From Euborellia annulipes (Eukaryota; Arthropoda; Insecta; Dermaptera; Anisolabididae), in contig JAKCPI010012734.1 in NCBI GenBank assembly GCA_023213315.1, positions 1 through 64,000 on the forward strand: a stretch of 64,000 nucleotides of DNA, read 5' to 3'. The notes under the pieces are model-generated. The model did no database searches, was not told where the DNA came from, and saw only the letters and a program-made list of their open reading frames with translations. Shown here in pieces: positions 12,791-24,102 of the stretch. A program made the translations under genes and the position numbers. The number at the start of each line of letters is the position of its first letter. Position 1 is the stretch's first letter.

Positions 12791-13323
12791 CGGTGAAGAA
12801 AATTCATAGAATTTAATATTCGCCCGTGGCCCAGGGCGTTAGAGAGAAGACATTAGCTTTTAGTGTCTAGGATCCCGGATTCGTTTCCCTTCCCACGCGA
12901 GAATTTCATTTGATTTGATCATTAGAATTGGCTACTAACCGAACCCGGCAGCACTTTTGTAGGATATTTAAATTAATAGACATTAAATTGATAAAAAAAA
13001 AACTCAAACAGCATCCAAATGACCTGTAACTGAGGAAATAAAGTTGGGTGTGGCATAAATGAGAATGGTGAGATGGGCTTTGGGTAAAATAATAAAAAAG
13101 AACAGATTAAGGGATGATAGGGGCATTGAAAAAGGTTCAGGAAAGGTTGGTCATGTAATGACGAGAGAAAAGGTTTATGTAGGGGCAAGGAATGCTAGAT
13201 TTGAAGGTGGAAAGGAAGATGGATGGATTGTATAATCGAGGACTGCAAGCAGAAGGGATTGGAGTGTGAGGGAAGAGTATTGTGGAGATTGAAAATGAAA
13301 ACAGAGACCTGTAGAAAAAAAAA

Positions 13324-13993
13324 TCTGGTGTGACTGGCGCACAGCACACAACTTTCTCTTACCTTCGGTAATCGAAAGTTGTGTACTGTGCTTGTCACAC
13401 CAGATTTTTTGTGTCGACATGTATTTAGTTTCCGACAGTAGGGTACAATTGAATTCAAGATGTAAAATTTATAAGTATGGGAAAATATTTATATTTTGAT
13501 ACCGTGGCAACCATTTCTCCTATCTTTTCTATGGAGTACAAGAGTAAAGTGGTCTTCAGAAGATTTCAATCACAAAATGAGAATATACATTTTATAGAGA
13601 ATCTAAAAAATAATTGATTTTTGAATTTAAAAAAAAATCGTTGGAGCAAATTTTGAGAAAATCGAAAAAAACTGAAAAAGTGAATCAGTAAAGTACTAGT
13701 ACTTTTTGGTCGATTTTGTTCAAAAGCTTCGTGTCACGTCCCATGGAGGTGCCTAACTTAAATATAAAATTTCAACCTCCTAGCTCTTTTCGTTCTTGAG
13801 ATATTTTGTTCACAGACACACACACAGACAGACACACAGACAGACAGACCATGTCGCGAAAACCACTTTTTTGGATTCAGGGGACCTCAAAACGTGAAGA
13901 TCCATCAAAATCTCGACATCGAATTTTTGACATGAATCCAATACTTTCTCTCTCTATATATATTAACATATATATATAGAGGTAAGAGAAAGT
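13324..13993 (+). mobile_element. Double-hairpin element, copy 1 (short form)
   Basis: Starts with a hairpin of about 85 bp (TCTGGTGTGAC .. GTCACACCAGA) and ends with a second hairpin at 13943-13993 (ACTTTCTC .. GGTAAGAGAAAGT). The apex of the first hairpin also contains ACTTTCTCTTACC. The left palindrome arm lacks the element (empty site near 1050), which fixes its borders: it lies in an A-tract, with A runs on both sides. Internal landmarks are a decayed X-box-like site, AGTACTAGTACT, and an ACAGACAG-type run before the end. It has no ORF worth calling. Confidence 0.85.
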
Positions 13994-14146
13994 AAAAAGA
14001 AAGAAAATAGGGATATCCCCCAGTAAAAGAAGGGAAGTCTTTAGTGATTTACTGCTCGGGTGCTTGAGTTGTTGTCTGTTCTTTGGGCCGAGAGCAACTA
14101 TATATATATGCAAAGTTCCGAATAATTGCAGGGAATAAAATTAAAA

Positions 14147-15461
14147 TCTGGTGTGACTGGCGCACAGCACACAACTTTCTCTTACCCTTCGGTAAGAGAA
14201 AGTTGCGCACTGTGCTGGTCACACCAGATTTTTTGTGTCGAGATATATTTAGTTTCCGATAGCACCTTAGTTTCAAACTTGCATTTTAAATGTTGACGGC
14301 TTCAAATAAACTATGGTTATTTTTCAAAATTTTAATCTCATATTTGGACATTTTATACACAATATAGAATCGTAAATAAATACAAAATTTCATAAGAATT
14401 GGAAAAAAAAATTTTAAATGTCTAAAAAGTTCCAAAGGGGACCCCCTTTTGAATCGAAATTAACATACAAATCCCTATAGGAAATTAACATTGTTTCTAT
14501 GCGAAGATAAGGTGGAAAGGGAATTTAAAAAGAGTAGAGAGAGACGATAATGTTTGCAAGTGGGAGAGAGACATATATGTTTTCTTTGAAACAATTAAAA
14601 ACAGAAATTTTTTTTTTTTTTTTTACTAAGAAAAAAACATTCACACTTTTTTCTCATTCACACTCACACTCACACACACATGCATACAGTCTTTTCGGCA
14701 ACTCAGGCCATATAAGACTTTTTACGATATCCGTTATTAATAATTATACATATATGGGGTCCAGGCATTCTTATTTAAGCCATTTGGTATCCAATTGGCT
14801 TAAATAAAATCATCGGACTGCCTGGGGTCCGAACCCGCGACGTTTGGTATACGAGGTTAGCACGCTAACCTCTACGCCATGCCCCGAGGGCAAAAACAGA
14901 AATAAAATAAAAATAAATGGGAATTTAAATAATAATTGATTTTATAAAAAGAAAAAGATTTAAATTCCGTTACCATGGCAACCATTTCTACTTTCCTATG
15001 AAGAACAAGAGTAAAGTGGTCTTCAGAAGATTTCAACGGCAAAATGAGAATATACATTTTAAAGAGCATCTAAAAAATAGTTCATTTATGAATTTTAAAA
15101 AAAATCCTTGGAGGGAATTTTGAGAAAATCGAAAAAAACTAAAAAAGTACATCAGTAAAGTACTAGTACTTTTTGGCCGATTTTGTTCAAAAGCTTATTT
15201 TGAGATTCTTCAAAGGTACCTAAGTTAAATATAAAATTTCAATCCGGTAGCTCAATTCCTTCATGCTAAAAAAATCGTTACACACACACAGACACACAGA
15301 CACACACACACACACACAGAGAGACCAATTTGCGGGACCCACTTTTTTGGACTCAGGGGACCTCAAAACATGTATATCCATCAAAATCTGGACATCGAAT
15401 TTTTGACATGATCGCAATACTTTCTCTCTCTATATATTTCATATATAGGCTAAGAGAAAGT
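14147..15461 (+). mobile_element. Double-hairpin element, copy 2 (long form with SINE)
   Basis: Same ends as copy 1 plus about 350 bp of extra internal sequence. Removing the SINE insertion (284 bp plus an 11-bp target duplication) leaves about 1019 bp, the length of the neighbouring copy 3. It carries a perfect X-box-like site at 14969-14982 and the AAAGTACTAGTACTTT palindrome near 15160. It is separated from copy 3 by six A residues. Confidence 0.85.
14608..14891 (-). mobile_element. tRNA-derived SINE, subfamily B, full length
   Basis: Flanked by a perfect 11-bp duplication, AAAAACAGAAA (14597-14607 and 14892-14902). On the minus strand it reads GCCCTCGGGGCATGGCG, then GAGGTTAGCGTGC, a B box GGGTTCGGACCCC, the common body, and a poly(A) tail seen here as a T run. 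Copy 3 of the double-hairpin element supplies the empty site. Confidence 0.9.
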
Positions 15462-15467
15462 AAAAAA

Positions 15468-16486
15468 TCTGGTGTGACTGGCGCACAGCACACAACTTTC
15501 TCTTACCCTTCGGTAAGAGAAAGTTGTGCACCGTGCTGGTCACACCAGATTTTTTGTGTCGAGATATATTTAGTTTCAGATAGCACCTTAGTTTCAAACT
15601 TGCATTTTAAATGTTGACTGCTTCAAATAAACTATGGTTATTTTTCAAAATTTTAATCTCATATTTGGACATTTTATACACAATATAGATTCGTAAATAA
15701 ATACAAAATTTCAAGAATTGGAAAAAAAATTTTAAATGCCTAAAAAGTTCCAAAGGGGACCCCCTTTTGAATCGAAATTAACATACAAATCCCTATAGGA
15801 AATTAACATTGTTCCTATGCGAAGATAAGGTGGAAAGGGAATTTTAAAAAGAGTAGAGAGAGACGATAATGTTTGCAAGTGAGAGAGAGACATATATGTT
15901 TTCTTTGATACAATTAAAGACACAAATAAAATAAAAATAAATGGGAATTTAAATAATAATTGATTTTTTAATCTAATAAAAAAGAAAAAGATTTAAATTC
16001 GGTTACCATGGCAACCAGTTCTATCTTTCCTATGAAGAACAAGAGTAAAGTGGTCTTCAGAAGATTTCAACGGCAAAATGAGAATATACATTTTAAAGAG
16101 CATCTAAAAAATAGTTCATTTATGAATTTTAAAAAAAATCCTTGGAGGGAATTTTGAGAAAATCGAAAAAAACTGAAAAAGTACATCAGTAAAGTACTAG
16201 TACTTTTTGGCCGATTTTGTTCAAAAGCTTATTTTGAGATTCTTCAAAGGTACCTAAGTTAAATATAAAATTTCAATCCGGTAGCTCAACTCCTTCATGC
16301 TAAAAATCTGCCCCACACACACACACACACAGACACACACACACACACAGACCAATTTGCGGGACCCACTTTTTTGGACTCAGGGGACCTCAAAACATGT
16401 ATATCCATCAAAATCTCGACATCGAATTTTTGACATGATCGCAATACTTTCTCTCTATATATTTCATATATAGGGTACGAGAAAGT
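15468..16486 (+). mobile_element. Double-hairpin element, copy 3 (long form, intact)
   Basis: The cleanest full copy: 1019 bp, 5' hairpin 15468-15552, X-box-like GTTACCATGGCAAC at 16002-16015, AAAGTACTAGTACTTT near 16193, and 3' hairpin ending at 16486. It follows copy 2 head to tail. The pair is absent from the left palindrome arm near 895; there the sequence reads straight through an A-rich site. Confidence 0.85.
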
Positions 16487-17543
16487 AAAATGACATGAAT
16501 TAATAATTAAAAAATAAATAATTTTTGATATTAGTTTTATTGAAATTTATTAATATTCTTATTATTTTCATAGACAATTGATGACAGATATGACAGATAG
16601 GAAACAGCATATCTTATAACAAGATCCATATGAAAAATAAAATTTAAATAATAAATTATTTTAAATTTAAAGTAAGATTTTTATTTTTAATTAATTTTGT
16701 TTTTAAAATAATTTTATTGCTTTGAAAAAGAAAAATACTAATTTTTAACTGACATGAATTTAAATTTTTTTTTTTGATATAATGAAAAATAAATTAAAAG
16801 AAAAATAAAAGTTTATATAAAAAATTATTCTAAATAAATTTTTAAAGTTAGAATAATTTACTTTATAAAATTTTTTTTCCCTCTTATAAATATGAATAAT
16901 TCTCAGAGTTGATCGACCATTTGACAGCTTCGATAGTCAGCTTCTCTGACCTGTCAATTTAATATTAATTTGTGCTTGTGTTAAAGTTGTTATTATTTCT
17001 GGCCTAAACGCTCGATTTTAAAGGTAAATTTGATTATTTCTTTTGATAATTATTCCATTTCGCATGTTTTTTTTTATGTAATATTTATTTCTAACCAATT
17101 AATTCATTCTATGTGTGTGACAGTTAACAAAATTAGTTGCCTAGCTCTTTTCATATTTCACATTTATTTTATTTGTTTTATAAACCCTCTTTTCTATTTT
17201 ATTAAATATTTTATTTTCTTTAATTATTTTCTTAACTGTGAGGGATTTATTTTTTTTAATAATAGTTTGTATTCCAAACCAAACTGACAGATCTCCCAAA
17301 ATTGTTAATATAATCACAAAAATGTTAATATAATGATGATTTAAATTGATAGTATGTTTTATTAATTTATAGGAAGTTATATTTAGATGCAGTTGAATTT
17401 GATAATAATATAAATACAAAAAATAAATTTCCAGTTTTTATTTCATTTTGGAATAAGATAATATTCATCCTTGGCGCATTTAAATAATCTTTTTGGCTCT
17501 TTTAAAATAATTTATTTGAATATTTGAAGTGCTCACATGTTCT

Positions 17544-17544
<1 letters not shown>

Positions 17545-17574
<30 letters not shown>

Positions 17575-17575
17575 T
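17545..17575. repeat. (TA)n microsatellite
   Basis: AT run just outside the right end of the giant palindrome. Confidence 0.9.
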
Positions 17576-17639
17576 CTATACTTTTTAGTGCCCCCCTCAC
17601 CGAAAACTATAAAATAATTAGTGTAACTAACTCAATTCT

Positions 17640-18019
17640 AAATTATGCTTTCTTTTTTTTGAAAGGCCATTTCCAACAAATAACCTCTTGTCAGTAGGAA
17701 GACGAACAAGTGTAAAAGTTAGATTCTTCATTAATTCATCCACCTCTTTTTTCATTGCATGTCTCCACATTTCCTTGTCTGGTGAATTTTTTCCTTCTTC
17801 TACTGTTTGTGGCTCATTCTTAACAAAAGCGTTTGGCACAGTATAATTTGTGATATAATCATCATATTTTAAGGCATTCTTCTTTTCCTCATGCTTTTTC
17901 TTGAGATTTCGCTTTCAACTTCATTTCTTCTTCATTGTCAATTTCTTTATTTATACCTTAATCAAATTCATATTCTTTATTAAAATTTTCATTATCATAT
18001 TTATTAAAATTACCATTTA

Positions 18020-18050
<31 letters not shown>

Positions 18051-19015
18051 TTTTTCTTTATTTCAGAGCGTATAGAGGCTATATATATATATATATATAT
18101 AAATTATAATTGTCATCTTTTTATAAAACCAAGAATATATCTACCTAGTGCATGAGATTTTAATCCATAATACTGGTTCACACTAAAATAATCGTATTAA
18201 AATTACCATCATCTTCATTCATTTCAAATTCATAATTTTCTTTTGCAGGAAATTTCTTTCTTTTTTTTTTTCTTTTAAAAACACTCACACTTTTTTCCCA
18301 TTCACACATACAGGCTTAGGCCATATAAGACTTTATACGATAACCGTTATTATGAAAATATATATATTGGGGTCCAGACATTCTTATTTAAAAATTTATT
18401 TTTTATAAACCCTAAGTTCTTTTTTTTTTTTTTATTTAAATTTATTTGGCAAAGAGCGTTAGCCATCCTGCCATTTTTCCATTTAGTTTACAATTTTAGT
18501 ATAACAAAAATAAAATAAATAATGGTCAGTCCGATATTTGGAAAGATGAGATATTCATATTTTTGATGATTTCTTCTACAATATTTGATATTATTTTTTT
18601 GTTATTTGGTGATGATAATTCAGATGATATTGAAGGATGACTATATGCGAACACTAAGTTCTTCCTATTGTTACTTCTCTTTTCCCCAAGTTCCAGAGTC
18701 TGTAGCCATTAGGAACATACCCATTCATGACACATTTCTCACCTTTACAGTCAAATTTGCTTTTCAAATGTTTTGGGATATGATTATAAACCAAACAACC
18801 AAATACTCTTCTTAAATTCTTTATATTCGGTTTTTGACCATACCAAATCTCTGCTGGCGTTGAGATGCCATCTAAAGCTGTTTTAAGACGTATGTTGCTA
18901 CTCTATTGACTGTTTCGATAAACAGGACTCCATCAACATTGTTCTTTCTTTTTTCATTAACGTTCGATTTAACCTTTCAGCCTTTCCATTTTGTTTTGGG
19001 GTATACCTCACCGTA
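17640..19015 (-). pseudogene. Ty1/copia pol remnant (integrase and RT)
   Basis: Two blocks on the minus strand belong to one copia-type polyprotein. Block 1 (about 18590-19015) has the integrase signature YTPKQNGKAERLNRT, then WYGQKP and GCLVYN, which are C-terminal integrase-core landmarks of Pseudoviridae-type elements. Block 2 (about 17640-17900) has the start of reverse transcriptase: W..AM..E.DEL..N.T.TLV.LP. Between them lie a SINE tail (18277-18393) and (TA)n expansions. Frames shift between blocks, catalytic RT motifs are missing, and no LTRs are recognised, so this is a dead fragment. Family assignment is firm; the age is unknown. Confidence 0.85.
18277..18393 (-). mobile_element. 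tRNA-derived SINE, 3' part
   Basis: The tail half of the SINE (ACACTCACACTTTTTTCCCA, GGCCATATAAGACTTTATAC, GGGGTCCAGACATTC) interrupts the copia remnant. The promoter half is missing. Confidence 0.75.
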
Positions 19016-19333
19016 TTTTCCATCTGAATCCTTTTTCTTTCACAAAATTTTCACTAGAGGGGGTATTTCACCCTTTTATAGGACATTATAGACAGCCCGG
19101 GAAAATCCCCAAATTGGAAGGGTAAAAATAGTTTTGAGAATTATGGGATTGGGTATAGATAGGCTTGTCAGATTTCTGAAATTTTCAACCGGGACGCGGG
19201 AATGCCCCCCCCTCGTGTCTTAAAGGGTAGTCTATTCCCAATGCTATGAATGGTTACTAATTATGAACCTAAACCAGGGATAATAATAAATGAGACAAGC
19301 ATATAAATTTAAACATTTTATTTCTTACATGTA

Positions 19334-19546
19334 CAGTGAGGGACAATATTAAGTACCACCCATGCGTTTTTTACTTGTGATTATTTCTTTGTTTTTAAAA
19401 AAAATATGTATTTTTTAATGGAAGCTTTCATGGTTCAAACCTAGAAAATTTCCGAATAAAGATTTTCATTTTCTTTTATAAAAACAATGAAATAATCACA
19501 AGTAGAAAACCAATGGGTGGGTGGGACTTAATATTGACCCCCACTG
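19334..19546. mobile_element. Tc1/mariner-type MITE, copy 1
   Basis: Terminal inverted repeats begin CAGTGAGGGACAATATTAAG after TA, and inner parts pair as well (ACTTGTGATTATTTC with GAAATAATCACAAGT). The right end has drifted (CACTGAC). Confidence 0.8.
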
Positions 19547-19796
19547 ACCTTTTTAGAGAGTCTTTTTAATCTTATTACTTTTCATACAGTACAGTGAAAT
19601 AAATGACAAAGTAATTATCTAAATAATCCTTCACACATGGAACAATAAAAAATTAATCACAGTTAATTATTTTTAGACTTTATTGGTCATCTATAATCAA
19701 ATTTAATTTTTTCCGGGACGTGATGTAAACCGGCCCGGACACCGGGACTTGGTCTGTAAACCGGGACGTCTGGCAATCATAGTATTGAGCTTTTTG

Positions 19797-20132
19797 TGCC
19801 TTCGGGCTTGGCGTAGTTGTGCGCGCCTGCCTTGTATGCCAAGGCTCGAGGGTTCGGATCCCAGTCAGTCCGATTGATTTTATTTAAGCCATTTGGATAC
19901 CAAATGGCTTAAATAAGAATTTTTAACATATGGAGTTGAACAAATAATTAATATTAAATAAATAAGCTTTCATACATTTTATTTAATTTAAATAAGAATG
20001 CCTGGACCCCAATATATATATTTTCATAATAACGGTTATCGTTTAAAGTCTTATATGGCCTAAGTTGCTGAAAATACTGTGTGTATATGTGCGTGAATGG
20101 GAAAAAGTGAGTGTTTAAAAAAAAAAGATCTT
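19797..20132 (+). mobile_element. tRNA-derived SINE, subfamily A
   Basis: A-box region CTTGGCGTAGTTG, B box GGTTCGGATCCC, body with the ATTTGG..CCAAAT motif, and an A-rich tail. About 75 bases of unrelated AT-rich sequence (19920-19990) interrupt it, flanked by repeats of AATAAGAAT. Confidence 0.8.
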
Positions 20133-20437
20133 TTTGTCCCAATTATGCCAAATATTCAAAATAATATTTTCTAAATTATCTATTATATATCTACCTCTAT
20201 GTTGAAAATTTTTCTTAATTAATTTTCTTATGCGATATTACTATTCTAATTGTTGTTGTTATAAAAATTTCATCATAGAAGATTCGGTGTTCATATATCG
20301 CCCTTTTTCATGGTAAAGGTTTCCTCAATCGTGGTGTTTATTTATTATGCATCTAATTAATATCAGGGGCGTATATAGAATTCTTCGGGGGAGGGGGGAG
20401 GGATCTCGCCCCCCCCCCCCCATACATAGAAATATTT

Positions 20438-22362
20438 TTAAGGAATAGATTCTTAAACAATTTTTTCTTTTGCAGGTTTGTGTTTCTCCAGGGCAGTTGT
20501 CTTCAGTGTTTAGTGATCAGTGCTCAGTGTTCAACTAGTGCAATCAACTGGATCAGCTCTACGAGTGCAGGGAGCTTCGATGGATCAGCTCTACGAGTGC
20601 CAGGCAAGGGGCTTCGTGCGACCTTCAACCCCTCAGGAGGTGAATATTTTATACTCTAGACATTCATAAGGAGTCGTCACATTTTACGTAACGCGATAGG
20701 AAGGAGGGGGGGGGGGTAGGGGCCTGAACAAAACTTTACTAATTGTGACATGGGGGGACCAGGAGGTTTCTCTAAGTGTGACATCACAATTCAAAGTTGA
20801 ATTTATAAAATTTTTGATTCGTATTACGCTTCATGTGACAGTTCAGAACTTGGCAAATATTTTTTGAACAAGTAAATACAGGGAGGCCCACGGTCAGGGC
20901 CCCCTGCCCTCCCCCTTGTCTGCGGGGGGCTATATCCCCGCCGGGCCCTCCGAGGGGGTCGGGCCCTTTGCGCTCCAACCTTAAACTTAAATAAAAAATA
21001 ATTTTCATGGTTAAAATTTCGATAAAAAAAAATCATTTTCTTGAAATTTTTTTTTCTGGGGAGGCCCGGGCCAGTTAAGCTTAAATCTTAAAATTATAAT
21101 TTAAAAAATGATTTTCTTGAAATTTTTTTTCCTGAAGATGGAACGGTAGGTTTACAAACTCAGCTCGTGACAATTTATTCACAAATATTAATAATAGCAA
21201 AGTTTACATTTGTGAATAAATCTTCTAGCATTTAAAAATGAATATATTAATACTTTATTTTTACTCATGTAATTTTTTTTTTTCTAATTATTTTGGAACA
21301 CAAACAATTGTGGAAAGGGGAGGGGGTAAATCTATGTTGAGACATACCTACTTTAAATTTAATAAAACCTTGAAACATAAAACCTAGAGAAAATGTTTTG
21401 TTGAATTAGAATCTATCAAATTTCAGCATCATACAATATACATACATATTTGTAGGGGAGTTTGTTTGTATATGACTAACTGTGAAAGAGGGGGGAGGGG
21501 GTGACTAGAATATTGTCAAAAAAGGCGAGTCGTAATATGTGGACGACCCCGAAATCCAAAAATATATGAATATTCTAATTCTAATTTCATTTTTTTCTTT
21601 TTTTGTTACAGATTCCTGAGGGTCAACAGAACAAAGGTATATTACGCATGGTGCAAGAATTAGAGGGGATAGATTAGATTAGCTTTTTAGGATGTTTTTT
21701 TTCAGCTGACACCAAATAGTAAAGAGCCTCTTCTGCCGCAGGATTTCATCATCATCTTGGTATGTACCCAGAGCTTAAGGTTTGATTTCTAAATGATAAA
21801 ATATATTCACTTTTCTATATTTAATTAGAAAATTTATTTTCACTGCTTAATTGTAGTTTAAAGATTTAATTATAGAGGGTGGAGGGTGCACCATGCCAAC
21901 GAGATGAGATGGTTTTTATTTTTGAACCTGCACCTCCTCCTCGTGAATCTAATAGTGGAGAAATCAACGAGAATACTTCTGTTGGATATTCGTTGTTCTC
22001 GTTGTTGTTGTTAGCTTCAGGTGCCTACTCTTTTTAGCTAGTTCGTTTTGTTAGGATCCCTTGTTTTTAATTTATTCTCGTTGATTTCTTCCATGAACGA
22101 TTCGTAAGGAGATGCGGCCAGATCTGATCGAAAGATCGAAGCCCAGGTTCTCAGTGCTCTTGTGTTTTTCGAAAGACGTCTTTTGTTGATGCATTTTGGA
22201 GTCTGATATGTTTTTGTATCTTTGAGGGTGGGTTTGAGGTGGCTCTATGAGTTGAAATGAGTCAGAGAAGGGTTGCCGTTTCTCCAGGAATAGCCTGGAG
22301 GTTCCAAATTGCAATCCTTGAGGCTAGGGACCCGAGGGCTCCACCGATCTGATGGCGGAGAC
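20438..22362 (+). repeat. Dispersed segmental duplication, copy 1
   Basis: Closely matches 41350-42432 in the same orientation. Both copies show a splice-like layout: TTTTGCAG before GTTTGTGTTTCTCC, a block rich in TCAGTG, then CAGGAG before GTGAAT; later TTACAG, a 29-base block, and GTATAT; later TTTCAG, a block of about 54 bases, and GTAT. Copy 1 has an extra TIR element (20670-21550) that copy 2 lacks. A minus-strand frame near 22072-22314 is similar in both copies but is broken by indels, so it is not coding. This may be a duplicated non-coding exon cluster or an LTR/leader of an unrecognised element. Confidence 0.7.
20670..21550. mobile_element. TIR element, GGGGTCGTCCACATATTACG type
   Basis: Left end GGAGTCGTCACATTTTACGT pairs with right end ACGACTCGCC-type sequence reading GGGGTCGTCCACATATTACG on the minus strand. 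Copy 2 of the surrounding duplication provides the empty site. The interior contains a GC-rich block at about 20880-21120 that recurs at 59095-59245. No transposase is present. Confidence 0.65.
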
Positions 22363-22399
22363 GGGGTCAAAATAGTCTCTCTATTGTCTTAGAATTTTG

Positions 22400-23400
22400 T
22401 GTGATGAATATATATATATATAATTTGTATTCCGCGAGCAAGTGATAATTAATTTTAATTATTTCCTTGCTGTTCTTTTTTTATTATTTTCATTTACTAC
22501 ATACATTTTTTGTTGTAGTAAATGAAAGTATCTTTTTTGGTGTATATTTTTTATTTAGTGTTTATGTGAGTGTGAAAAAGTGAGAGAAGAAAGAAAATTT
22601 TCAATATTTTTTTGGGAAATTAAAGGTAAACCTAATTAAATTAGAACACTAATTCAAAATTCTTATAAATTAACCGATTAAAATTAAGGCTAATTGAAAT
22701 TTTTTTCAGATCAGCAATTATAACATGTTTAATAACACAATTGAATCATTTAAATATTTTCCTTAAGTAAATAATTATTGTCGGAGAGAAAAAATCTCGC
22801 AAATGAAAGGTAAAGATTAATTAATAATACACTAACTTAATATTCTCATAATTAACTGATTGGAGTCAATACTAGCCTAATTCAATTTTTTTTTTTTCAG
22901 GACGATCGACTCATTTTCAAAAATAAATAATAATCTTTATCTAAAATAGGGGCGAAAATGTGCTCAATATACATTAGACTTTTTAATAAATAGACCTATA
23001 TAAAAAGTCAGCGATGGAGAAAGTTGTATTTGACTTCATAGCTCATCGATTCTAATCTTTTCATTTGCCTCATGAAGCCAACATTTTAATTTATGCTCCT
23101 ATTCTGTAATGGAATGTTTTTCCTAGTAGACATTAGAGGAGCAATTGCTGAAAGGTAATTTTTTTAATATTATAAAATTAATAATAATATTTAATGGCTG
23201 GATACCACCATATATTCGTATAAGTTGCTTGTTGTTCATTCTTACATTATAAAATTAATATATTGTACATTTAAATAATTTCGATTGAATATTTATTAAT
23301 TAGAATTAAATTTTTTTCAGATAGATGATCTTCTAAAATATAGAAAACATGAATGAAATCTCAGAAAATTGATAATTTCTATCCTCGAGCAAAAAAACCA
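22400..23400 (+). other. AT-rich stretch with three splice-like blocks
   Basis: No ORF is supported. Three times a purine-rich GAAAGGTAA-type donor is followed 90 to 190 bases later by a long T run and CAG (near 22710, 22895 and 23320). The first two intron-like spacers resemble each other. The intervening blocks contain stop codons in all frames. Non-coding exons are possible but unproven. Confidence 0.3.
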
Positions 23401-23838
23401 TCCAGAAAAGAAATGTGCTCTGTGCGACTAGTCACACCAGGTTTTTTATTACTTAATTTCTAGAGTAACCATGGCACGAGTGGTTGGATGAGGGGCGCCA
23501 AAAATGTCCAGGCATGGAGGCGCGGTTTTGTACCCAACAATAACAAATCCATGAGGATCTGGATTTATCATTGGATTTGTTCCCTTTGTTTCCATCTGTG
23601 ATGGTAGGCATATACAAACACAAACTTAGCCTTTTTTTTCTCTCTTAAATATAAATAATTATGATAAATGGCAATTGTTAAAATGAATTATTCATTGTCC
23701 TTATTGCTAATTTACTATTAGTAATCTTATATAATTCTTTAATTTTCACATATGTATGTATAGCATATTTTAATTAAAATGTATTGTCTTATGAATAAGA
23801 TAAAAAAATAAACTTTACCTTGAATTTAAATATTGCCC

Positions 23839-24030
23839 TCAGGCTTTGTGTAGTTGGTAGCGCGCATTTGGATACCAAATGGCTTAAATAAGAATGCCTG
23901 GACCGCCAATATGTATATTAATTAATAACGGTTATCGTCAAAGTCTTATATGGCTTAGGATGCCGAAATGACTGTGTGTATGTGTGTGTGAATGGGAAAA
24001 AAGTGTGAGTGTTAAAAAAAAAAATTTGTG
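23839..24030 (+). mobile_element. tRNA-derived SINE with internal deletion
   Basis: Head (GTGTAGTTGGTAGCGCGC) is joined directly to ATTTGGATACCAAATGGC, so the anticodon-to-B-box part is deleted. The tail is intact with its A run. It abuts a plus-strand double-hairpin fragment. Confidence 0.75.
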
Positions 24031-24102
24031 TGCTTCAGAAGATTTCAAGGGCAAAATGAGAATATACATTTTTAAAGAGCAACTAAAAAAATAATTGATT
24101 TT

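Larger units (their letters stand above)
1..17437. repeat. Giant imperfect inverted repeat (palindrome)
   Basis: Bases 1 to about 6350 are matched in reverse complement by about 6370 to 17437. Anchors read directly: 1-895 with 16493-17437; 885-1050 with 14000-14145; 1056-1480 with 12780-13313; 1640-2340 with 11820-12640; 2400-3060 with 10950-11730; 3100-3340 with 10620-10870; 3361-3940 with 9075-9712; 4085-6350 with 6370-9000. The arms differ by many substitutions and indels, so the structure is old. The right arm is longer because of private insertions at 13324-13993, 14147-16486 and 9740-10527. Pairing already holds at base 1, so the left arm may extend beyond the window. No transposase or other gene is seen inside. 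Confidence 0.9.

Noticed and set aside
13324..13993. Helitron assignment for the double-hairpin family
   Set aside because: The 5' TC after A fits, but the 3' end is GAGAAAGT before A-tract and not CTRR before T, and insertion appears to duplicate A or T bases.
1..17437. Assembly artefact mirror
   Set aside because: Arms differ by many substitutions and by private insertions, which a mirrored assembly would not show.
22072..22314. Minus-strand frame conserved in the second copy (42179-42376)
   Set aside because: Frame-shifting indels separate the copies, so the similarity reflects DNA duplication and not coding constraint.
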